From: an uncultured Eubacterium sp.
GTDB taxonomy: Bacteria; Bacillota; Clostridia; Lachnospirales; Lachnospiraceae
NCBI GenBank assembly: GCA_946412445.1
Contig: CAMKHH010000021.1
Coordinates: 1 to 9,714, forward strand
Direction: 5' to 3'
DNA length: 9,714 bases
Position 1 is the stretch's first letter; each line of letters starts with the position of its first letter. The notes beneath the pieces are model-generated. The model did not search any database and had not been told where the DNA came from. It saw only the letters and a program-made list of their open reading frames with translations. A program made the translations under genes and the position numbers. Of this stretch, positions 1 through 7,401 are shown piece by piece.

Positions 1-3000
1 ATTCCGGAATGATTGATGCGGTTGCGGTACCTGGATTCCAGACGGCAATTAACATGCCGGCCAAGCTGGATCTGCACTATGATAATGATAAAATTCAGGT
101 TCAGGATGTTGATATACAATGTGTACATGAGAATGATCCTTTTGATGATAGTCATATTCCGGAGAAGAAGAGTGGCATGGTCGACAATTCCCGCGGCGGA
201 CGGGGAGCTCATGACGGGAATCCGGATTATGAGGAGTCCTGCAAATTCGCGGAGGAAAAGCTTGTGAATGGTGAGTGGCACCATATCTACGACCTTACCT
301 TCGGCTGCATCGGAAATAACAGCATACGTGTCAATTATAAGCTGAAAGTGGGTGACCAGTGGATCGATAAGTTCACACAGTTTGAGTTCAATGTCCTGGC
401 TGAGCTGGACGAGTCCATTGAGACACATTCCGACTTTATGGTTAATAACCAGCAGGACAACAACCCCGACAGTCCCACCTACGGTATCTACAATGATTGG
501 TATTTTGCAAGTGGTGTTGACCAAAATGCGAAGAACCATTGGGGTGATGATTGGAGCCATGACAACATTAACTTTATGACCATGAAGAATTATCTGGATC
601 CGGACCCTGAAGAGGTTGAATCCATTGAGCGTTATCTGATTGACTTTATGTGGGAAAACTATATGAAGTATACCCAGGAAAATTACACGGTTGCAAACTA
701 TCTGTCGGGATCCGGTATCTACGGAAGCAGCCAGGCACCGTACAACCGTACATTTTCCGAGGTAATGGAAGCAACTGGATTTTTCAATATGTATCGGATA
801 CAGAAAGCATATCCGGATCTGATTGATTATCGTGAAAGCGCGCGGTATTATCTGGATAAGGCGTATAATATTTATTACAATCGTGTAGGCACAGGTGCCA
901 TCGGATTCTATGGAGAGCAGCAGGTTCCGGATATTATTGAAGCCCTCCGCGCGGAAGGTATGACGGATGAAGCCGGCAGACTGCAGAAAAAATTTGCCTA
1001 CGACAAGGGCAGTAATATGACAAGAGCAACTTACCCTTACGGGTCAGAGTTTGTATATGATAATACCGGAGAGGAAGGGGCATATGCTGCAGCCAAGGCA
1101 CTGCGTACTTATTATCCAAATGACAGTAATGCGGCAAATGCACTTGGCAAGATGGAGATGGCAGAGTGGAAAACCCGTGCAATGCGGGGGCTGCAGCCAA
1201 CCTGGTACCAGTACGCGGACCCTGTATTTATAGGTGGTGAGAACTGGTGGAACTTCCAGTATACTGCGTCTTTGGCAGGCTCCATTATGGATGACTGGCT
1301 GCGCTATCAGGATAATGGCTGGGATACAGATTCCAGTGCATGGGCGCAACGAGTAAACTATGCTGCGAAATTATCCAACTTCAATGCAATCAATATGGGA
1401 CAGATCAGCGACAAATACATCGGTAATGTAAGCTGGAGATACACCATGTACAAGGGTGGACATGGTGCAATGAATGTCAATGACGGCGGTACCCGTGTGA
1501 TGAATAATGGGTGGAATGATTTTTCTGGTGAGAGCGACGAAGGACTTTATGGTTCTTTGCTGTCCATCAGTTCTGATGTAGTGACGGACCCGGTTTTTGG
1601 GGTGGTAGGATATGGAAGTACGGCCTCTAAAGAAGGAGAGCGCTATACAATTGTGCCGAAGGACGGAATTGGTAAGCGTATCAACGTGCTTGATGACAAG
1701 GTTTATCTGACACTGGAGCAGGATTCCTGTACAGAGGCAGTTATAGATGCGTCGGGTACGTATTTTGATCTGACTTTGAAATGCCTGACAGATACATCAC
1801 ATCTGTCCAAGATTTCCTTAAGTGGCACAGGTGTGAAGGACGGTTTCTACAGCATTAATCTGAACGGAGAGGCAGCAGGACAGTGTTATATAAAGGATAA
1901 TAAGGGTACGGCAAATGTTATGATTGCCGGCACTACAGCACAAGTTACCATCGAGAAGATGGACGGTGGCGAGAATGAGGCTCCGGCCGTTAAAATCAAG
2001 ACGGCAGACGAGAAACTTCAGGCACTGGTTCCCTTTGATGTCAAGAGCACTGCTTACGATGATGGTGCCTGGGATGGAAGCCTGACCTATACGTGGGCTG
2101 CCACGAAGATACCAGAAGGTGCAGCTATGACTTTTGCAGATCCCAATATGCCGAATACACAGGCTGTTGGCTCCAAAGAGGGTGAATATGTAATTGCATT
2201 GACTGTAAGTGATGGAACATTAAAGACAACGGCAGAAAAGACGGTTACCCTGGAAGCTGCTCCCGACAGAGCCGCTCCGACGATTGGCGAAGTAACGGCT
2301 GTGCAGGATTCGGTGAACCTGAGTGTTGCATCCCTGAACGGAGAAGCGAAGAGTGATCCGCTGTATCATGGCGAATTGAAATATAAGTGGAGCGTCTTAG
2401 AGCAGCCGGAGGGCGGCAATGCTGTGATTGGAAATGCAGATCAGGCAAGTGCGGTGCTGAAGGCATCCAAGCCGGGAACATATGTGGTGCGTTTTACAGC
2501 AATTGATGCCGATGTATCTGCTTACAAGGATAGCACATTAAAGATGGCCGGTGAAGTGGATGGTGTGGAACGTGGAGTCAGCGTTACGACACAGGAAGGA
2601 ACTGCTCCGGAACTTCCTGCAGAAGTAGAGGTAATCCTCCCGGATGGAATCGTTACAGATGCTGAGGTGGAATGGGCGGCAGTCAATCCGGAAAAATACG
2701 AGAAAAAAGGATCCTTTACAGCAGAAGGAACTGTGAAAGGCAGTGAGCAGAGGGTTGCTGTGACTGTATACGTTGTAGCTGGTAATAAACAGAACCTTGC
2801 AACGGTTGCAAATGCAACTGCAATCATCAACTCTGTGCAGGATCTGGGTGGGGTGGCATCATTGAATAACGGTGTTGATCCGAGTTCTTCCGGAGATACA
2901 AGCAACGGAGCATGGCATAACTGGCTTGGTGACCAGGGCGGACCAGCTTGGGTGCAGTATACCTGGGAAGGAACTATCATCGTTGACTCCATGGATGTGT

Positions 3001-5363
3001 ATGTCTTCCGTGATGGAGGCGGAAACTTTCAGCCAAAAGATATGCAGGTGAAATTGCGGGATGAGAACGGTAACTGGTATATGCCGAGAAACGTGTCCGG
3101 ACTTGAGAACAAACTCAATAAGTACAACACCACAACCTTTGAACCTGCACGAATTACCGGAATCCGGATTGACATGAAGCCCGTGGGGCTGGGATGCGGA
3201 ATCCTGGAGTGGAAGGTCTACGGATACGGAGAAGGACTCACTGACAAAACGGAACTGAAGAAGGTATATAACCAGGTGAATTCACTGAAGGCATCACAGC
3301 TTGTCGATGGGCTGAATCCGGTGAAGGATGCGAATGCAGCGGCGGATATAGTTCTTAAAAACAATAAGGCTACCCAGGAAGAGGTGGACAAAGCACTCTC
3401 TGATTTGCTGATGGCCATGAAGAACCTGAAGCCGAAGAACGGAAATCTCGCTTACGTTGCAGGGCTCACAGCCAGCTTCACATCGGGCTGGGAATCACTT
3501 CCTGCTGTCAGAGATGGTGTGAAGCTCAGCGGAGGACACTGGGGAACCTGGGGCAACGCAAGCGGTTCTGAATGGCTGGAATACTCCTGGCCGGCGGGTG
3601 CGACGGTTACGGTTTCCGACCTGTATATCTGGAACGATGATGGAGGAATCAAAACACCTAAGAGTTATGCCTTTACGTATCTGCCTATGAACAGTGACGA
3701 ATGGGTTCCCTTAAAAACTGTTAACAAAGATATTAAAGCCAATGCCCTTAATCATATAAAATTCGAGAATCCGGTTGAGGCACGGGCACTGCGTTGTACA
3801 TTGGAAAAACCTGCTTATGACAGTGATGGAATCGGCGTTTGGGAATGGGAAGTCTACACGACTGTGGATAGAAGCGGTCTGGAAGCAGTGCTCGCAGAGG
3901 CAGAACAACTCAAAGAGAAGGAAAGCTATTATACGGCAGATACCTGGGCGGCGTTTTTAGGTGCTTTGAATACGGCAACAGCTGTCAGCGGGGACCAGGA
4001 GGCATATCAGGATACTGTAGATGGAGCATTGAAAGATCTGCAGGAGAAAATCGCAGCCCTTGTTGAAGTTCCGAAGGTAACAGGGATTACAGTCAAGACG
4101 CAGCCCGGCAAGCTCTCCTATCTGCCCGGGGAGGAGCTGGATCTGACAGGCATGGTTCTGGAGGCTGCTTACGAGGATGGCAATACAAAATTGATCAGTG
4201 ATTTGGGGTTGATTCAGGCAGACGGATTTGACAGTTCTTTGGTGGGAAGTCAGTCCATTACAATCTCCTACGCTGAGAATGGTGCAACTGCAACAACTGT
4301 TCTGGATGTTAACGTAATGATTCCTGTGGATACGACAGCACTGAATCTGGCGATTACCATGGGCGAAGAGATGGAGAGAGAGCAGGAAGCGAACAATCCG
4401 TATACCCCTGAGAGCTTTTTGGCGCTGCAGACGGCTCTTGATGAGGCCAGGGCAGTTGTTGCGGATGAACATGCAACGCAGCCAGAAGTGGATACAGCAT
4501 TTCGTAGTCTGATTACAGCATATGCAAATCTGGAGTATGGAACAGCCAACTATGGATTGAAAGCAGCAATCAGTGGAACAAAAGCCATTCTGGAGGACCC
4601 TGTCACAGCCAAGACCTACACCGAGGCAAGCATCCAGGCAGTAAGAGATGCGCTTACATCTGCCGAGGCAGTTGTAGGGAATGTAAATGCGTCTCAGGAT
4701 GAGATTAATTCGGCCACAAGAGACTTAATCACGGCAGTGAACAGTATGCTGGAGAAAGAGGATTCCCGGTTGAAAAAACTGATTCAGACAGTGGAGCAGA
4801 TTCTGGAAAATGAAGAAAAATACACAGGCAGCAGTATTGCAGACCTGAAAGAAGCTCTCGATGCAGCAAAGGCAGTGGAGGCTGATCCGAATGCAACAGA
4901 CAGTGAGGCGGATGAAGTATATAATAATCTGCTGACGGCAATGGGCGGACTGAAGCTGAAAGGAAACAAGACAGAACTTCAGAATATGGTAAACAAAGCA
5001 GCCGGGATTCTTGCTGACAGGGAAAAGTATGTGGAAGCCAGTCTGGAAGGTCTGAATGCTGCCAATACGAAAGCCGTGGAAGTGCTAAATGATGAAAATG
5101 CAGTTCAAAGCGAGATTAATGAGGCACTTAAGGGACTGATCAGGGAATTATTGGAAGCACGTCTTCTCGGAGATGTAAATGGAGATGGCAAGGTGGATAC
5201 TGCAGATTCGGCTCTCCTTCTGAAATACACGGCAGAGCTTACAGACCTCTCCCAGGAGAACCTGGATGCAGCCGATGTCAATAGAGATCAGAAGCAGGAT
5301 ACCAAGGATGTCACTCAAATTTTGAAACTGTCGGCAGAGATAATCGATTCTTTTCGTAATTAG
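1..5363 (+). CDS. Large multimodular dockerin-bearing putative glycan-active enzyme (5' partial)
   Basis: Reading stays open to the left edge (first full codon at base 3), so the N-terminus and signal peptide are outside the window. Residues are numbered from the Met at base 9. About 1-135 is beta-rich and 160-540 is rich in helices and in Trp/Tyr/Asp/Glu, like the alpha/alpha-toroid of glycoside hydrolases or lyases. It resembles what I recall of DUF5695 proteins, but this is uncertain and no catalytic pair can be named. Then follow a beta region (585-655), two PKD/Ig-like domains (657-749, 756-840), Big_4-like (865-924), discoidin-like (929-1075), FIVAR (1079-1142), discoidin-like (1145-1283), FIVAR (1287-1350), Big_3-like (1357-1436), four FIVARs (1441-1718) and a type I dockerin (1721-1780). 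The dockerin calcium ligands are D1722/N1724/D1726/D1730/D1733 and D1756/N1758/D1760/D1764/D1767. The likely role is an extracellular enzyme acting on host or plant glycans, docked by its C-terminus. It ends with two consecutive TAG codons, 26 bases before the cohesin gene. Confidence 0.93.
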   Translation, partial: SGMIDAVAVPGFQTAINMPAKLDLHYDNDKIQVQDVDIQCVHENDPFDDSHIPEKKSGMVDNSRGGRGAHDGNPDYEESCKFAEEKLVNGEWHHIYDLTFGCIGNNSIRVNYKLKVGDQWIDKFTQFEFNVLAELDESIETHSDFMVNNQQDNNPDSPTYGIYNDWYFASGVDQNAKNHWGDDWSHDNINFMTMKNYLDPDPEEVESIERYLIDFMWENYMKYTQENYTVANYLSGSGIYGSSQAPYNRTFSEVMEATGFFNMYRIQKAYPDLIDYRESARYYLDKAYNIYYNRVGTGAIGFYGEQQVPDIIEALRAEGMTDEAGRLQKKFAYDKGSNMTRATYPYGSEFVYDNTGEEGAYAAAKALRTYYPNDSNAANALGKMEMAEWKTRAMRGLQPTWYQYADPVFIGGENWWNFQYTASLAGSIMDDWLRYQDNGWDTDSSAWAQRVNYAAKLSNFNAINMGQISDKYIGNVSWRYTMYKGGHGAMNVNDGGTRVMNNGWNDFSGESDEGLYGSLLSISSDVVTDPVFGVVGYGSTASKEGERYTIVPKDGIGKRINVLDDKVYLTLEQDSCTEAVIDASGTYFDLTLKCLTDTSHLSKISLSGTGVKDGFYSINLNGEAAGQCYIKDNKGTANVMIAGTTAQVTIEKMDGGENEAPAVKIKTADEKLQALVPFDVKSTAYDDGAWDGSLTYTWAATKIPEGAAMTFADPNMPNTQAVGSKEGEYVIALTVSDGTLKTTAEKTVTLEAAPDRAAPTIGEVTAVQDSVNLSVASLNGEAKSDPLYHGELKYKWSVLEQPEGGNAVIGNADQASAVLKASKPGTYVVRFTAIDADVSAYKDSTLKMAGEVDGVERGVSVTTQEGTAPELPAEVEVILPDGIVTDAEVEWAAVNPEKYEKKGSFTAEGTVKGSEQRVAVTVYVVAGNKQNLATVANATAIINSVQDLGGVASLNNGVDPSSSGDTSNGAWHNWLGDQGGPAWVQYTWEGTIIVDSMDVYVFRDGGGNFQPKDMQVKLRDENGNWYMPRNVSGLENKLNKYNTTTFEPARITGIRIDMKPVGLGCGILEWKVYGYGEGLTDKTELKKVYNQVNSLKASQLVDGLNPVKDANAAADIVLKNNKATQEEVDKALSDLLMAMKNLKPKNGNLAYVAGLTASFTSGWESLPAVRDGVKLSGGHWGTWGNASGSEWLEYSWPAGATVTVSDLYIWNDDGGIKTPKSYAFTYLPMNSDEWVPLKTVNKDIKANALNHIKFENPVEARALRCTLEKPAYDSDGIGVWEWEVYTTVDRSGLEAVLAEAEQLKEKESYYTADTWAAFLGALNTATAVSGDQEAYQDTVDGALKDLQEKIAALVEVPKVTGITVKTQPGKLSYLPGEELDLTGMVLEAAYEDGNTKLISDLGLIQADGFDSSLVGSQSITISYAENGATATTVLDVNVMIPVDTTALNLAITMGEEMEREQEANNPYTPESFLALQTALDEARAVVADEHATQPEVDTAFRSLITAYANLEYGTANYGLKAAISGTKAILEDPVTAKTYTEASIQAVRDALTSAEAVVGNVNASQDEINSATRDLITAVNSMLEKEDSRLKKLIQTVEQILENEEKYTGSSIADLKEALDAAKAVEADPNATDSEADEVYNNLLTAMGGLKLKGNKTELQNMVNKAAGILADREKYVEASLEGLNAANTKAVEVLNDENAVQSEINEALKGLIRELLEARLLGDVNGDGKVDTADSALLLKYTAELTDLSQENLDAADVNRDQKQDTKDVTQILKLSAEIIDSFRN
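4329..5162 (+). repeat. Tandem array of four FIVAR-type helical modules within the large enzyme
   Basis: Four consecutive protein modules of about 65-72 residues each (roughly residues 1441-1510, 1512-1583, 1584-1650 and 1652-1718) repeat one pattern. Each has an amphipathic helix, a Y-[TV]-x-[ES]-S-type turn (for example YTPES, YTEAS, YTGSS, YVEAS), a helix ending in an A-x-A-V-like segment, an acidic N-A-[ST]-Q-like turn and a final L-x-x-A-like helix. Two more copies sit after the discoidin domains. The similarity is at protein level; the DNA copies have diverged. In related surface glycosidases FIVAR modules act as stalk or spacer elements next to dockerins, and a stalk role here is inferred from that. 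Confidence 0.8.
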
Positions 5364-5370
5364 TAGTCAG

Positions 5371-5380
5371 GGAAGGCAGG
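5371..5380 (+). promoter_or_regulatory. Ribosome binding site for the cohesin gene
   Basis: The short gap after the enzyme stop codon holds GGAAGGCAGG. Its GCAGG end lies 9 bases before ATG 5390, which supports that start. There is no terminator or promoter in the gap, so the two genes are probably on one transcript. Confidence 0.6.
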
Positions 5381-5389
5381 ATAATCCAC

Positions 5390-6136
5390 ATGAAACATAT
5401 TTTCATTAAAGCGGCAGCGGTTCTGATCTGTGCACTTTTGCTGGGTCACAGTATGCCCGTATATGCAGCAGAAATTCCTTTGATTGAACTGAAGTCAGGA
5501 GAAATCAATGAAGAAGATTCCCAGGCAACGGTTTCCTGTGCTATAGCAAGGGCTTCCGGGGTGACCAGCGGAAAAATAAGAATTAAGTATGAAGGCGAAA
5601 AGATGAAACTGGAATCCGCGAATGCAGGAGATGCGCTGTCGGGAGCCATGTGCGAAATCAACGACTGCCTGAGCGGAAACAAGAAAGAGGGAGAGATTGT
5701 TGTGGCATTTGCCGCAGCATCTCCCCTGAAAGATAACGGGAGCCTGGTTGATATGACATTCCGGCTGGGAAGTGATGTAAAGGCGCAGACAGTACTGGAG
5801 GCCACAGCGAGTGTGGAAGAGCTGGCTGCAGATGGTCAGGATGTGACACCCGAGGTTAAACAGTTGTCTGTAGAGGTAGGCAAGGCTGATCAAGGGCAGG
5901 CAACACCGACTCCCGGAAAGAATGACGGAGATAAAGGTGACGGCGGCGATAAAGATAATGGCGGCAGCGGAAAAAACGCAGGTGGCGCTCAGAAGGACCG
6001 GCATGGAAATACCTCCAAAACAGGCGGTACAAAAACAGGGGATGAAACGAATGTGGCGATACCTGCAGCGGCCGCGGGGATTGCACTGGTTTCTGTGACA
6101 AGTCTCCTGATATTAAGAAAAAGACGGTGCAGATAA
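5390..6136 (+). CDS. Cell-surface anchored single-cohesin protein
   Basis: This 248-residue protein is a likely surface receptor for a dockerin enzyme. Residues 1-26 form a signal peptide: K2/K7, a hydrophobic core (8-19) and a VYA site at 24-26, cleaved after A26 or A27. Residues 28-163 have the spacing and beta-strand pattern of a cohesin: an early IELKSG strand, a KIRIKY strand at 62-67, a GEIVVAF strand at 101-107, and a GSLVDMTFRL strand at 117-126 that is typical of cohesins. A disordered Gly/Asp/Lys/Asn linker covers about 165-213. TKTGD (214-218), a hydrophobic helix (about 223-242) and the RKRRCR tail form a sortase-type wall-sorting signal with a non-standard motif. Three Cys lie in the folded part (C50, C88, C93). 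The dockerin gene immediately upstream strongly supports the cohesin call, but binding between the two is inferred. Alternatively it could be a general carbohydrate-binding beta-sandwich anchor. Confidence 0.8.
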   Translation: MKHIFIKAAAVLICALLLGHSMPVYAAEIPLIELKSGEINEEDSQATVSCAIARASGVTSGKIRIKYEGEKMKLESANAGDALSGAMCEINDCLSGNKKEGEIVVAFAAASPLKDNGSLVDMTFRLGSDVKAQTVLEATASVEELAADGQDVTPEVKQLSVEVGKADQGQATPTPGKNDGDKGDGGDKDNGGSGKNAGGAQKDRHGNTSKTGGTKTGDETNVAIPAAAAGIALVSVTSLLILRKRRCR

Positions 6137-6145
6137 AAATAAATC

Positions 6146-6174
6146 TTGACAAGTCCGTAATCATATGTTAAATT
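6146..6174 (+). promoter_or_regulatory. Sigma-A-type promoter for the leader and transporter operon
   Basis: A perfect TTGACA (-35) at 6146-6151 is followed after 17 bases by TAAATT (-10, 4 of 6 matches to TATAAT) at 6169-6174. A TG one base upstream (6166-6167) gives an extended -10. Transcription would start near 6181. It lies 9 bases after the stop codon of the cohesin gene, and no terminator separates the two, so transcripts from upstream may also enter the leader. Confidence 0.65.
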
Positions 6175-6180
6175 ACAGAC

Positions 6181-6308
6181 AAAATTAAATACAGTTGTTA
6201 AGGTCTCCGTGATTAATTTATAATTAATTGTACATCCTGTCCTATGATAAAGGGAGTGACACCGTGTGTCAGAATTTATATAAGGCAAAGCATGTATTTT
6301 TTGAGGAC
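6181..6308 (+). ncRNA. Structured 5' leader of the transporter operon (possible regulatory RNA, class not recognised)
   Basis: This AT-rich non-coding leader can form several helices read by eye. An AT-only hairpin lies at 6212-6228 (7 bp, 3-base loop). A perfect hairpin TGACAC/GTGTCA lies at 6257-6262 and 6266-6271. ATAAA (6247-6251) can pair with TTTAT (6275-6279) outside that hairpin. TGTCCT (6238-6243) can pair with AGGACA (6304-6309), closing a domain of about 72 bases right next to the terminator. TACAT (6231-6235) can also pair with ATGTA (6292-6296), which would cross the closing helix. I do not recognise the sequence core of the purine, preQ1, TPP, SAM, glycine, lysine, cobalamin, guanidine-I or c-di-GMP riboswitches. 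The position ahead of a terminator and a nucleoside-type importer suggests ligand or protein control of read-through. Confidence 0.4.
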
Positions 6309-6355
6309 AAAGACGTTTTTGATAGTTACTATCAGAAGCGTCTTTTTTTGTTTTT
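6309..6355 (+). terminator. Intrinsic terminator or attenuator ahead of the transporter operon
   Basis: A 17-bp hairpin has its left arm at 6309-6325, a TTA loop at 6326-6328 and its right arm at 6329-6345, with two G-T pairs. Its base is AAAGACG/CGTCTTT and its top is GATAG/CTATC. Seven T, a G and five more T follow (6343-6355). It sits 38 bases before the permease start and downstream of the promoter at 6146. It can therefore stop transcripts from that promoter as well as from the cohesin gene. No antiterminator helix was clearly identified. Confidence 0.85.
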
Positions 6356-6377
6356 GACAGCTGTATGCAGTACAAAG

Positions 6378-6383
6378 AGGAGG
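6378..6383 (+). promoter_or_regulatory. Ribosome binding site fixing the permease 1 start
   Basis: A perfect AGGAGG lies 9 bases before ATG 6393. It directly touches an in-frame ATG at 6384, which is too close to be used, and this favours 6393. Open reading upstream of 6384 runs through the terminator hairpin and is not translated sequence. Confidence 0.8.
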
Positions 6384-6392
6384 ATGAAAAAG

Positions 6393-7397
6393 ATGACAAT
6401 TAAAAAGATGCTGAAACCTCTCCTGTCGATTCTTTTGGCATTAATTCTCGGAGCAATTGTAATTGTTCTTGTGGGTGAGAATCCGCTGGAAATTTACGCA
6501 GCGATGTTCCGGGGAGCTTTCGGAAGCACCAACGCGGTTGCGGGAACACTTGTCAAGACAACAACCATGATATTTGTAGGGCTGAGCTATGGATTCGCCT
6601 ACAGATGTGGGCTGGTGAACATCGGAATTGAGGGTCAGCTGTACATGGGAGGGCTATTCAGTGCCATAGCGGCAATTTATGTAAGGCTTCCGGCGGTTCT
6701 CCACGTTCCGGTCTGTCTGATTGCCGGATTCGCCGGGGGTGCCCTCTGGGGCGGAATTGTGGGGTGGCTGAAAAACAGGTTCAAGGCAAGTGAGATGATT
6801 ACGACGGTTATGATGAATTACATCGCCATCTATATCGTGGCATTCATGGTAAATGGCCCCATTAAAGAAGAGAAGGGAACGTATCCCCAGAGTGAAAGCA
6901 TTCAGGAGTCTGCACAGCTTATGAATTTGCTTCCTAAAACACAGCTTACCATAGGTATTCTTCTGGCGGCTGCGGCAATTGTTATCTATACATTGTACTG
7001 GAGACGAACAGCAGCAGGATTTCAGATGTCCGTGACGGGGGACAATCAACGGGTTGCAGAGTATGCCGGAATTCCGGTGAAAAGGATGGTACTGCTCTCC
7101 ATGTTGATATCGGGAGGTCTGGGAGGCCTGGCGGGAAGCATGGAGGTACTCGGCGTACAGCACAAAGTGATGGAGGGTCTGTCAGCTGGTTACGGCTTTG
7201 ACGGAATTGCGGTTTCACTGCTCGGCAATAATGGTGGTGCAGGTATCTTCTTCTCATCCCTCTTATTCGGAGCCATGCGGTACGGAGGAAACGCGATACA
7301 GATGTTTACAAGCCTGCCGATTGCAGTTATTTACATACTCCAGGCACTGGTTATTCTATTTGTCGTAGTTGATACATTCAGACTGGAAAGGAAGTGA
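6393..7397 (+). CDS. BMP-type ABC importer permease 1 (NupP/YufP-like)
   Basis: This 334-residue multi-pass membrane protein of the BPD_transp_2 (branched-chain amino acid/sugar/nucleoside permease) family forms half of the channel of a nucleoside-type importer. The first helix (about 9-28) is preceded by basic residues. The family signature NIGIEGQ is at 76-82. It is followed by a loop with SEMITTVMMNYIA, which matches the NEVISTLMLNYIA-like segment of this permease class. The cytoplasmic coupling segment GDNQRVAEYAGI begins at 216, and GYGFDGIAVSLLG at 266 is the conserved late motif. Length and motif order fit the larger of the two permeases in B. subtilis NupNOPQ-type systems. The stop is 4 bases before permease 2. 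The start at 6393 follows the AGGAGG site; a longer form starting at 6228 would read through the leader terminator and is rejected. Confidence 0.9.
   Translation: MTIKKMLKPLLSILLALILGAIVIVLVGENPLEIYAAMFRGAFGSTNAVAGTLVKTTTMIFVGLSYGFAYRCGLVNIGIEGQLYMGGLFSAIAAIYVRLPAVLHVPVCLIAGFAGGALWGGIVGWLKNRFKASEMITTVMMNYIAIYIVAFMVNGPIKEEKGTYPQSESIQESAQLMNLLPKTQLTIGILLAAAAIVIYTLYWRRTAAGFQMSVTGDNQRVAEYAGIPVKRMVLLSMLISGGLGGLAGSMEVLGVQHKVMEGLSAGYGFDGIAVSLLGNNGGAGIFFSSLLFGAMRYGGNAIQMFTSLPIAVIYILQALVILFVVVDTFRLERK
7389..7394 (+). promoter_or_regulatory. Ribosome binding site for permease 2, inside the end of permease 1
   Basis: AGGAAG lies over the last codons of permease 1 and 7 bases before ATG 7402. It favours 7402 over the upstream in-frame ATG at 7369, which lies inside permease 1 and lacks a purine-rich site at good spacing. 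The arrangement suggests translational coupling. Confidence 0.7.
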
Positions 7398-7401
7398 GAT
7401 T

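Noticed and set aside
3957..4472. Long minus-strand open frame of 171 codons
   Set aside because: It is antisense to the FIVAR/Big_3 region of the large enzyme, Cys-rich with no recognisable domain, and has no ribosome binding site pattern of note.
5414..5433. Lipobox at Cys 14 of the cohesin protein
   Set aside because: The Cys lies inside the hydrophobic core of the signal peptide and is followed by more hydrophobic residues. The preceding residues are V-L-I, not a lipobox, and a better AXA site follows at 24-26.
5495..6004. Minus-strand open frames over the cohesin gene
   Set aside because: They are shadows of a gene with a clear signal peptide, domain and anchor on the + strand.
6181..6308. 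Purine riboswitch in the leader
   Set aside because: Expected for a nucleoside importer, but the conserved three-way junction sequence (including the CTACC-like element and paired loops) is absent.
6354..6382. Second promoter after the terminator (TTGACA at 6354-6359)
   Set aside because: Nothing resembling a -10 lies 16-18 bases downstream. That position is occupied by the purine-rich ribosome binding site.
6228..6392. N-terminal extension of permease 1 starting at TTG 6228
   Set aside because: It runs through the leader helices and the terminator, has no ribosome binding site, and adds 55 residues unlike the family. ATG 6393 has a perfect AGGAGG at 9 bases.
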